This document shows, piece by piece, positions 16,928 through 24,104 of a stretch of DNA of 51,299 bases (positions are counted from its first letter, which is position 1; the number at the start of each line of letters is the position of its first letter). The notes under the pieces were generated by a model that was not told the origin of the DNA, ran no database searches, and saw only the letters and a program-made list of their open reading frames with translations. The DNA is taken from assembly GCA_002469895.1 (NCBI GenBank), contig DKOA01000010.1:62547-113845 (forward strand), written 5' to 3'. The stretch comes from Opitutia bacterium UBA7374 (GTDB lineage Bacteria > Verrucomicrobiota > Verrucomicrobiia > Opitutales > Coraliomargaritaceae). The position numbers were made by a program, and so were the translations under genes.

Positions 16928-18592
16928 TTACAGTGGTTTCGCTGGATCCACAACTAGGTTGATTGTAAAAGGTAGTACGTTGAGCCCTTCTTTAAGGGTA
17001 TTCCAACTGATTTTGGGCGGTTTCGCTTCCACCACAAAACGTGAGCTTTGCAAACTGTTCTGCAGACTGCGAATACGCGTGACCAAGACTTCTTGATCGA
17101 GCCCGTCTCCTTGGGCACTCTCCCGTACCAGCATTTGACCGGAAACGCCTAATTCGTAGGAGGCTTGCCCGCTGCCGGCAGGCGCCGTGCGAGATACCTG
17201 CAGGTCATCGATCCAAACATCCTCAGCGTTGTAAAGCATCTCCTGCAACTCCGCAAAGAACTCAATCCAATTTGACTTGGAGCGAACCAGCACCTCTACG
17301 CCGGCTATTGCCTGACCGAGTGCTTCCGCTTGTTCACGGTTTGATTCGATCGCTCCCTGATATTGAACTAGGGGAGCTATTTCACGCTCAACTGCAGAAA
17401 CTTGGTCCTTTACTGCACCGGTGGCTCCGCTAAATGCCAGATATACCGGCAATGGAGCCAGAGCGAAACAGGCCGCTGCTGCTGCGATAATTGGCTTCTT
17501 CTTGGCGAAGGCCATTGTCTCCTGAATGTGCGCGGGTAATAAGTTTACCCCCGCGCCATTGGGCACCAAATCCTCCGCTGCGTGGCCGATGATCTCACTC
17601 ACTTGTAAGGCCAAGTGTGGTGTCGCTTCGACAGAAGCACCCAAAGTGACTGCGGCTAACGGATCAAAAAATTCAACCGGTATTTTCTGCGCAGTCGCCA
17701 GCTGGTCAGATAGCCCCTTTAATTGGGAACCAAAACCAGTCAGGAGGATGCGAGTCGGTGCCGGCGCTTTTTGCTGGCGACGGTAATTAACAATCGAACG
17801 CGTAATTTCCTGATTCAGACGACGACTAAAGGCCTCCTCGCTGGTTTGCAGCAACCGCGCGCCGGAATCATCCTCCGAATACTCGTGATCTCCGCCAAAG
17901 AAACGGTGTTTGATCTCTTCGGCTTGGGAAAAGTTTTTACCCAGGCTATCGGCAATACTTTGCGTCAGTGTATTGCCGCCAATTTGTATGTTGCGGATGA
18001 AGAAGCCCGCATCGTTGATAAATAAGAGATTTGTTGAACGAGCACCAATATTGACTATCAGCGAGTCCACTTCCGCACCTTTCTCGGCAAACTGTGCTGC
18101 ATTGTAGTCCAGCAAACTGGATGCATCAATGCGTTCTGCAGTCAGCCCAGCAGCAGAAACAACCCTGCAAAACTCGTTGATCAGGTCTGACTTTGCCGCG
18201 ACGAAAAGAACCTCTGTCTCTACACCGTCATCGCTCACCTCCTGGTTGTCCCAAACCACCTCATGAAGCTGGAAAGGTATGTTTTGTTGCGCTTCGAAAG
18301 CGACTGTCTGCGCGCGTTTGGCGGGCTCAACAAAGGGAATACGAATCGGACGCGTCAGCACCTGACTACCCGGAAGAATTAGAGCCGCACTTCCGGAGAG
18401 CTTATTCGCGCGGACCAGTTCCTTGAGGGCCACGCCAACCGCATCCATCCACGCATCTTCATCAGAGAAATCGTAGCGCAGCTTTTCTGTGGACACCTGT
18501 TCGACAGAGATCCCGCTAGAGGTAGAAGAGAGGACGGCAGCTGTCACGCTACTCGCACCGCATTTGATAATAAGTCTATTGCTTTGACCCAT
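16928..18592 (-). CDS. Amuc_1101-like PilM-PilN fusion protein
   Basis: A 554-residue fusion. Residues 1-330 are a PilM actin-like ATPase-fold domain: RLIIKCGASSVTAAVL at the start, IPFVEPAKRAQTVAFEAQQNIPF, a phosphate-loop-like IVNIGARSTNLLFI, IQIGGNTLTQSIA, and ILLTGFGSQLKGL. The NLLP motif (350-353), typical of the PilN cytoplasmic tail bound by PilM, is followed by a transmembrane helix (about 367-387), a coiled coil and a PilN periplasmic domain with VLVTRIRSLQNSLQ. It thus joins two proteins that are separate in most type IV pili. It heads the platform genes after the Amuc_1102-like gene (39 bp gap). It probably transmits ATPase state to the periplasmic alignment complex. Confidence 0.87.
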   Translation of the reverse strand: MGQSNRLIIKCGASSVTAAVLSSTSSGISVEQVSTEKLRYDFSDEDAWMDAVGVALKELVRANKLSGSAALILPGSQVLTRPIRIPFVEPAKRAQTVAFEAQQNIPFQLHEVVWDNQEVSDDGVETEVLFVAAKSDLINEFCRVVSAAGLTAERIDASSLLDYNAAQFAEKGAEVDSLIVNIGARSTNLLFINDAGFFIRNIQIGGNTLTQSIADSLGKNFSQAEEIKHRFFGGDHEYSEDDSGARLLQTSEEAFSRRLNQEITRSIVNYRRQQKAPAPTRILLTGFGSQLKGLSDQLATAQKIPVEFFDPLAAVTLGASVEATPHLALQVSEIIGHAAEDLVPNGAGVNLLPAHIQETMAFAKKKPIIAAAAACFALAPLPVYLAFSGATGAVKDQVSAVEREIAPLVQYQGAIESNREQAEALGQAIAGVEVLVRSKSNWIEFFAELQEMLYNAEDVWIDDLQVSRTAPAGSGQASYELGVSGQMLVRESAQGDGLDQEVLVTRIRSLQNSLQSSRFVVEAKPPKISWNTLKEGLNVLPFTINLVVDPAKPL

Positions 18593-18631
18593 AAGAGGAA
18601 AGTTCAGTGTTCAAAACGTTGCTGCGTCAAG

Positions 18632-19237
18632 TTACTCTTTAACATCTCGACGCACGAAGATAGGCAGCTTTCGGGCGCGGGATTGATACTCGTTGGGTGC
18701 CAAATAGACCGGCATGAGCGCATGTTTAGTCGCTTCACTACCCGCTTCCACCTTCGATTTGAAGTTCGGTATACTAGATACGCTGATTCCTTCGAAGGCT
18801 TCATTTTCTGGGGCCAAGGGCTCGCCGTTCACTTCGATCTCAACGTAATAGAACTTAGGAAATTTAAGTTTATCCCGCTCCATCAGCAAACCCGGCAAGT
18901 AAAAGTAAATGTTGTTTGAATCGCTCTTCTCCATGATCAGAATCTCGACTTCAGCAGAGAAATATACGAATTCATCCGGAGAAGAACCTTTCGGATATGC
19001 CAGATAAGGACGAACCTTTATGTTTTCCAAAAAGTCTTCATCGGCTGCTTCCGGAGAAGAATTCCCCTGGCAGGTAATCTGGATCTCTAATTCCACCCAG
19101 TCGCGCGGAAGCGAATTAAAACTCACGCGATCCAGAACAACATCTTGCGCTGACATACGAAACACTCCAAAAATAAAGAGTACAGTTGCCGTGCAAAGTA
19201 GACGTTTAATGGGTACACACAGAGTAATTAGGATCAT
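18632..19237 (-). CDS. Amuc_1102-like exported pilus-locus protein
   Basis: A 201-residue protein, taken from the ATG at 19237 because that gives a proper signal peptide (LLCTATVLFIFGVFRMSAQ|D); a longer frame to 19327 adds a second hydrophobic stretch and is less likely. The mature part is beta-rich with alternating hydrophobic residues (VVLDRVSFNSLPRDWVELEIQI, YYVEIEVNGEPL), compatible with an immunoglobulin-like fold. The family call comes mainly from its place as first gene before the PilM-PilN, Amuc_1100, Amuc_1099 and secretin homologues. Function is unknown; an exported accessory or assembly factor is plausible. It faces the Nudix gene across a 170-bp divergent region. Confidence 0.68.
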   Translation of the reverse strand: MILITLCVPIKRLLCTATVLFIFGVFRMSAQDVVLDRVSFNSLPRDWVELEIQITCQGNSSPEAADEDFLENIKVRPYLAYPKGSSPDEFVYFSAEVEILIMEKSDSNNIYFYLPGLLMERDKLKFPKFYYVEIEVNGEPLAPENEAFEGISVSSIPNFKSKVEAGSEATKHALMPVYLAPNEYQSRARKLPIFVRRDVKE

Positions 19238-19407
19238 TTTAATGTGGGATAAACACTCGAAATTAGGAAGCCAAATATAGAAAGCAAGCAGCAAAAAAAT
19301 AAATTGCGATACCTGATTTTGATGCATATTTATGCAATTAATTCCCGGGCTGAGGTTTTTTTGCTCCGGGCTTGCTGTCCTTCTATTTCGACCGCAAATG
19401 TACTTTT
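19238..19407. promoter_or_regulatory. Divergent promoter region with palindrome TGCATA-TT-TATGCA
   Basis: This 170-bp non-coding stretch separates the pilus operon (-) from the Nudix gene (+). A minus-strand TATATT box lies at 19279-19274, but without a convincing -35. A perfect inverted repeat TGCATA-TT-TATGCA (19323-19336) lies between the two genes and could be an operator. Next to it, CCCGGGCTGAGG and GCTCCGGG flank a T7 run (about 19344-19370). Confidence 0.35.
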
Positions 19408-19920
19408 ATGCCAAGTCCACTTCCTTACAAAATCAGCGCTCTGGTATTCGTTCGCAACCATAACGGCGAACATCTTCTGATCGAACGAACTAAATCGCCG
19501 AATAAAGGTTGCTGGTCACCGATCGGCGGCAAGTTGGATCAGGCCATCGGCGAGTCTCCTTATGAATGCGCCCGCCGTGAAGTCGAAGAAGAGATCGGCC
19601 TGACGCTCAGCGATCACGATTTGCACTGCTTCGGTTACATCGCGGAAAAGAGTTACGAAGGGGCAGGGCACTGGCTTATGTTCCTCTTCGACTCTAATAA
19701 AAGGATTGATCAACTCCCACCGGAGATTGATGAGGGGCGATTTGCCTTTTTTAGTCGTAAAGACATAGACGCGCTTCCTATACCGGAAACAGATCGCACG
19801 CTTCTCTGGCCCTATCATGATCGATACGCAGAAGGATTTGTCGGTCTCCGTGCGGATTGTGATCCTTCCGGCGAGCTTCAGGTAGTCGAAGAAGTGTGTC
19901 TATTCGAGGCCCCAGTGTAG
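19408..19920 (+). CDS. Nudix hydrolase
   Basis: A 170-residue protein from the ATG at 19408 (an upstream ATG at 19372 adds 12 unlikely residues). The Nudix box is GGKLDQAIGESPYECARREVEEEIGL-like: the REVEEEIG part with the metal-binding glutamates is intact, but there are two extra residues between GG and GES compared with the standard box. Such hydrolases cleave nucleoside diphosphate derivatives linked to another moiety. The WSPIGGKL lead and small size suggest a stand-alone housecleaning or dGTP-type enzyme; the substrate is not predictable. It is monocistronic, with recF convergent 58 bp downstream. Confidence 0.88.
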   Translation: MPSPLPYKISALVFVRNHNGEHLLIERTKSPNKGCWSPIGGKLDQAIGESPYECARREVEEEIGLTLSDHDLHCFGYIAEKSYEGAGHWLMFLFDSNKRIDQLPPEIDEGRFAFFSRKDIDALPIPETDRTLLWPYHDRYAEGFVGLRADCDPSGELQVVEEVCLFEAPV

Positions 19921-19978
19921 CAAAAAGAATCGGGCGCTGGTTCAAATCCCGTCTCGTAAGCACTAGCCGCTGTCAGCT

Positions 19979-21046
19979 TCAAGCATGGAAGTGGCCCTCC
20001 TGCACCTGCCAGACCGCCCAATCACCTTCACCCTCCGGACGGGCCGTTCCGCTGGCTATGATTTGCCAATCTTGCGGGCAAGACTTCCAAAAACCGGCCC
20101 GTCGCCGCGGATCCAACTCACCCAAAACATCGTCGGCCAACAAAACCGGAGCATGCCCCAGCATTTCCTGAAAATACTGCGCCTGAGCTAAGCGCAAGGC
20201 CACACAGAGCGCTCGCTGCTGACCGTCAGATCCGTATTCTCGGGCACCGCCTACAGTCAGGCGCAATTCAAAATCATCGCGGTGAGGCCCTTGGCGGGTT
20301 GCCCCTAGTATGCCATCCTGCTCCCGCCCCTCTTCCCAGCGCAAACGAAAGGCCTCCGCATCGGAATCCGTCACATTTGCCTTAAAAAATAGCTCCGGGC
20401 CCTCGTCACCCTCTGCCAGCGTTTCATAGATTCTCCGCAGCGTCGGCCCAATCTTCTCAATCGCCGCAGTGCGTCCTTCGCAAATACTTGCAGCCGCTGG
20501 AGCCATCTCTGCCTCAAAAGCGGAAAGTTCTGCGACAGAGCCACCCCGCTTCAGTAAGCGATTTCGCTCGGCCACTCCGCGGTGATATCGGCGCAAGGCA
20601 TCGTAGTAGCTACGATCCACAGCCGAGAGAGTGATGTCTAAAAACCGGCGTCGCTCCGCGGGCGATCCCCGTAAAATTTGCAAGTCGCCGGAAGAAAGCG
20701 GCACTACCGGGAAACGCCCTATAAAATCTCCCAGTCGATCGACCACTTCTCCATCGATTCGGATCTTACGGCTCCGGCCACCTCCGACAATCTCCAGCTC
20801 CACTTCGCCTTCACGCTCATCCTTGATCAAGTAAACTGCTGTATACTCTGCGCCTCCTTTACGCAAAAGAGCCGAGAGATCCTGCGTACGAAAAGAGCGT
20901 ACAGCTGTCACCAATCCGAGCGCCTCCAAGAGATTCGATTTCCCCTGACCGTTAGATCCAAGAAGAAACACCCGAAGACTGTTCAATTCAAGTTCCGCAA
21001 AACCAACATTGCGGAAATCCTGTAAGCGGATGTTAGAGAAACGCAT
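19979..21046 (-). CDS. recF: DNA replication/repair protein RecF
   Basis: A 355-residue SMC-like ATPase that loads RecA at single-strand gaps together with RecO and RecR. It has Walker A GSNGQGKSN near residue 33, the RecF segment RSFRTQDLSALLRKG, a signature SSGDLQILRGSPAERRRFLD, and Walker B PVLLADDVLGELDPRRR near the C-terminus. The start is the ATG at 21046, which gives the family-typical MRFSNIRLQDFRN; a GTG at 21055 is an alternative. It lies 9 bp after a cysteine desulfurase gene, not in the usual dnaA-dnaN-recF-gyrB cluster. There is nothing to suggest it is damaged. Confidence 0.95.
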   Translation of the reverse strand: MRFSNIRLQDFRNVGFAELELNSLRVFLLGSNGQGKSNLLEALGLVTAVRSFRTQDLSALLRKGGAEYTAVYLIKDEREGEVELEIVGGGRSRKIRIDGEVVDRLGDFIGRFPVVPLSSGDLQILRGSPAERRRFLDITLSAVDRSYYDALRRYHRGVAERNRLLKRGGSVAELSAFEAEMAPAAASICEGRTAAIEKIGPTLRRIYETLAEGDEGPELFFKANVTDSDAEAFRLRWEEGREQDGILGATRQGPHRDDFELRLTVGGAREYGSDGQQRALCVALRLAQAQYFQEMLGHAPVLLADDVLGELDPRRRAGFWKSCPQDWQIIASGTARPEGEGDWAVWQVQEGHFHA

Positions 21047-21055
21047 GGCGGACAC

Positions 21056-22186
21056 TCATGGATGAATTACCGTAGCGGGACCCGAATGATCCGCTTGAAG
21101 CACCTCATAGGTAGAACGAATCGCTGCCGCCAACTGCAACCAATCCGTAGGCGTCGTCTCGTGCCCCGAACTGATCCGTAAGGCTCGTCTCATTAGATCT
21201 GCCTCCACTCCAATTGCCGCAAGCACATGAGAGGGGCCCGTTTTACCTGCGGCACAAGCGGCACCGGTAGAAACCAACAAGCCACGCTTTTCCAATGCGC
21301 GAACCCAGCGCTCCGAAGCAAATTCCGGCATCAGCAATAAACTGGTATTCCATAGACGCTCACCCTCTTGGCCAATCACTTGGCAAAAATCCTTTAACAC
21401 TTCCTCAAAGCGATCACGCCCCTCCGCAGCACCTGACTTGCTTCCGGTAATGGCCTCCAGCGCAGCCAGCATCGCGAGGATGCCCGGCACGTCTTCCGTC
21501 CCGGCTCGGCGCCCGGCCTCCTGAGCGCCTCCGGCAAACGAATGAAAATGCCCTGCGGATTCCGGAACGAGAAGAAAGCCCACTCCACGAGGTCCACCAA
21601 ACTTGTGAGCGCATCCCGTGACAAAGTCACAAGCAGAAAACCCTTCCAGAGGTAACTTTCCAATCCATTGAGACGCATCACAATGAAACGGTATTCCGGC
21701 AGCATCCGCCGCTACCGTAATCTCTCTCCAGGGATTCAAAACACCGGTTTCATTATTCGCCGCCATCACGGAAATCGCCCCCAGAGAATCCCAATCGATG
21801 TCACTCCTTTCAACCGCTCCAGTTGCATCAACCGGCAGGAATTGCACGCGTCCACCAAAGAAATGTCGAGCCGCCTCCAGTACGCTGGGATGCTCCGTTG
21901 ATCCCACCCCGACAACACAATCCTTCGGCAGAGTTGCCGCCCAATGGGCAAAGACCGCATTATTCCCCTCCGTTGCGCCCCCGTTAAAGACTACTCGGGA
22001 TGGAAGCACATCAAAAAGCTCTGCTAACCGCTCACGCGCAGATTCCAAGTGCGCGTGCACCCGAGCCGACGCGCGATAGGGGCTGGACGGGTTGAGCCAC
22101 AAATCATCCTGCGCGTTTAGCCAGGCCCCTCTTGCCTCGGGGCAAAGTGGTGTCGTTGCGTTATGGTCAAAATAACCTGTCGCCAT
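21056..22186 (-). CDS. Cysteine desulfurase (class V aminotransferase family)
   Basis: A 376-residue PLP enzyme of the NifS/IscS type that moves sulfur from cysteine to an acceptor as an enzyme persulfide. Visible marks are the start YFDHNATTPL, the GGATEGNN substrate loop, STEHPSV with the PLP-stacking His, ANNETG, the cofactor lysine in CAHKFGGPRGVGFL, and the catalytic Cys in STGAACAAGKTGPSHVL (the short SxGxAC loop of group I enzymes). It is not next to iscU or suf genes, so it may serve tRNA thiolation or general sulfur supply. It lies 9 bp after the LysM lipoprotein gene and 9 bp before recF. No Shine-Dalgarno is visible. Confidence 0.93.
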   Translation of the reverse strand: MATGYFDHNATTPLCPEARGAWLNAQDDLWLNPSSPYRASARVHAHLESARERLAELFDVLPSRVVFNGGATEGNNAVFAHWAATLPKDCVVGVGSTEHPSVLEAARHFFGGRVQFLPVDATGAVERSDIDWDSLGAISVMAANNETGVLNPWREITVAADAAGIPFHCDASQWIGKLPLEGFSACDFVTGCAHKFGGPRGVGFLLVPESAGHFHSFAGGAQEAGRRAGTEDVPGILAMLAALEAITGSKSGAAEGRDRFEEVLKDFCQVIGQEGERLWNTSLLLMPEFASERWVRALEKRGLLVSTGAACAAGKTGPSHVLAAIGVEADLMRRALRISSGHETTPTDWLQLAAAIRSTYEVLQADHSGPATVIHP

Positions 22187-22195
22187 AACCCGAAA

Positions 22196-22948
22196 CTAGG
22201 GAATCCGCAGCTCCTGTCCAACTCGCAGCGCATTCTCGCTGGTCATACGATCGCGGTTGGCCTGAAAAATGTCCCCCCAGCGGGAGGATGTACCATAGAC
22301 CTTCCGACTGATGCCGCTCAAGGAATCACCCGACTGCACCGTGTAGGTGCGCGGGCGGCCTTCCCCGGAACTGACTGCCGGCTCTTCTGATGGAGCTGAG
22401 GCCGTACTCGATGCCGTAGTCGGAGGCATCCGGCGAGCCTCTCCCATTACGCCCTCCAATTGGCGTACCCGGGATTCCGCAGCCATGAGATCTCGCTTCA
22501 GATTATCGTTCTCACTACGGACGTTTTTGATCAGCTCCATCAAGTCCAGGCGGTCGAGTTGGCCCTCATAGGGCTGCGCAGGCAATTGGCGGGCAAATTC
22601 CTTTTGCGCCGTTTCGCGTAACTGGCCGACCTCACGCGCCCGGTCCGATTGTGGAAACAATTCCAGATAGCGACTGAAATGATAATAGGCACGCACGGGG
22701 TCACGCATTTCCCGGAGGAAAATATAGCCTGCCTCCAAATGGGACTCTGGCGCATCACGACGTGAGTCGATGACCCCGAGGAAGGCATTCAAAGCATCTT
22801 CTGTTCGACCATTACGAAGAAACAGCTTACCCCTCTGGTACTGCTTCTCATCCGTCTCGCTGATAAGCTCTGACTGCACCGGGGAACACGATGCCAGAAC
22901 AAGCAAACACAACAGAGAGATAACTGTGGATAGGCGAAGAAAAAGCAT
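22196..22948 (-). CDS. LysM-domain lipoprotein with TPR-like region
   Basis: A 250-residue protein taken from the ATG at 22948, which places a proper lipoprotein signal (LLCLLVLASC, Cys at about residue 22) at the N-terminus. After lipidation come TPR-like helices (YQRGKLFLRNGRTEDALNAFLGVI, YHFSRYLELFP), a coiled coil (about 155-180), a Ser/Ala/Pro linker, and one C-terminal LysM peptidoglycan-binding motif (YTVQSGDSLSGISRKVYG ... LRVGQELRIP). I infer an outer- or inner-membrane-anchored protein that touches peptidoglycan, perhaps an envelope scaffold. It lies in a minus-strand run between the enoyl reductase and the cysteine desulfurase; no functional link to them is evident. Confidence 0.85.
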   Translation of the reverse strand: MLFLRLSTVISLLCLLVLASCSPVQSELISETDEKQYQRGKLFLRNGRTEDALNAFLGVIDSRRDAPESHLEAGYIFLREMRDPVRAYYHFSRYLELFPQSDRAREVGQLRETAQKEFARQLPAQPYEGQLDRLDLMELIKNVRSENDNLKRDLMAAESRVRQLEGVMGEARRMPPTTASSTASAPSEEPAVSSGEGRPRTYTVQSGDSLSGISRKVYGTSSRWGDIFQANRDRMTSENALRVGQELRIP

Positions 22949-22996
22949 ATGACTGAATCGGTTTATGGAATAGGTTCTAACAGATATGAGTGACAA

Positions 22997-24004
22997 TCAA
23001 GCTTCCTCCGCCAATCGCTTCGGATCAGGAGCCAGCAGCACCTTGCCGAGGCGGGGTGCTGCCGCCCGCGAAATTGCTTCTTTGTACTGATCCATTGGAT
23101 ATGCCTGATCTAAAGCGAGTTGCAGGCGCCCCTCCCGCATCCATTGATGGATGCGTCCAACGATCTCCCGACTTGCATTCGGGCCATTCTCCCGCACCCA
23201 GGAGTCCCACCAAAAACCACGCAAGCGAAGGTCTTTAAAAATTAATTCACGCGTCGGAAAACGGACTGGCTGACGCACCATTCCGCCAAAAGTCACCTGT
23301 GTACCGCCCGCACTTAGGGCTCGCAGCTGATCGAGCGCACTTTCACCACCCACTGAATTTAAGGCCAGCGCAAGGGGCGCACCCGCCGTGATTTCTTCAA
23401 TCTGTCGGTGCCATCCACTGCCCGAAAACACCACCTTATCGGCACCCAGAGCCTTTAACGGAGCCTCCAGCGACTCCCGGCGCACTTCGCTAATCGTCCG
23501 ATAGCCTAACTCCTTGGCCAATTGAATAATGCAAAGGCCGACGGCTGAATTTCCCGCATTCTGTAAAACCCAAGCACCTTTCGGTAGATCCATCAGCTTC
23601 TCCAGTAAACAATAGGCCGTCGGGGGATTGATGAAAGACTGAGCCGCATTGGCGATGGCGATCCCCTCGGGGACTAACTCCAAGGCTGCAGCCTGACAGC
23701 AGGCGTATTCCTGCCAGGCGCCTGCCTCGGGGAAACGTACGCGTGTACCCAGCGCCACCCCAGTAACACCGGCACCGATAGCCTCCACCTCACCCAAGGC
23801 CTCGCGGCCAGCTACTGCCGGCAAATGCTCCAGTCGCCCGTAACTGCCCGCTACCTTGCCAAAATCCGACGGGTGGACACAGGCCGCTAGCAACTTAATC
23901 CGCACCGCGCCCGTACCCGGCTCGGGCATAGGCCGATCCACCAGTTCAAGAACCTCCAACGGATCCCCATGGCGGTGGTACACAATCGCTTGGCTGTGCT
24001 GCAT
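22997..24004 (-). CDS. MECR-like 2-enoyl thioester reductase (MDR superfamily)
   Basis: A 335-residue zinc-free medium-chain dehydrogenase, from the ATG at 24004 (a TTG nine bases earlier is less likely). It matches the mitochondrial trans-2-enoyl-CoA/ACP reductase group: FINPPTAYCLLEKLMDLPKGAWVLQNAGNSAVGLCIIQLAKELG for the NADPH site, LKALGADKVV, and the late block FGGMVRQPVRFPTRELIFKDLRLRGFWW. No zinc-ligand cysteines or GHE motif are present. Members reduce the enoyl double bond in fatty-acid synthesis using NADPH; a general quinone oxidoreductase role is the alternative. It is divergent from the oligopeptidase gene (100 bp) and upstream of the LysM lipoprotein gene. Confidence 0.82.
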   Translation of the reverse strand: MQHSQAIVYHRHGDPLEVLELVDRPMPEPGTGAVRIKLLAACVHPSDFGKVAGSYGRLEHLPAVAGREALGEVEAIGAGVTGVALGTRVRFPEAGAWQEYACCQAAALELVPEGIAIANAAQSFINPPTAYCLLEKLMDLPKGAWVLQNAGNSAVGLCIIQLAKELGYRTISEVRRESLEAPLKALGADKVVFSGSGWHRQIEEITAGAPLALALNSVGGESALDQLRALSAGGTQVTFGGMVRQPVRFPTRELIFKDLRLRGFWWDSWVRENGPNASREIVGRIHQWMREGRLQLALDQAYPMDQYKEAISRAAAPRLGKVLLAPDPKRLAEEA

Positions 24005-24104
24005 GCTGCCCAAACTGCTGAAAAATTGGGAAACGACAAAACATTAATACGGATCGGCATACATGGTTGCTCCGATGCCTTTTCCGACCCTACTCTTTAG
24101 CAAC

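Noticed and set aside
19905..19956. Possible tRNA gene between nudix and recF
   Set aside because: Only a T-arm-like stem fits; no D-arm or anticodon arm can be built and the span is about 50 nt. It is kept only as a low-interest remnant.
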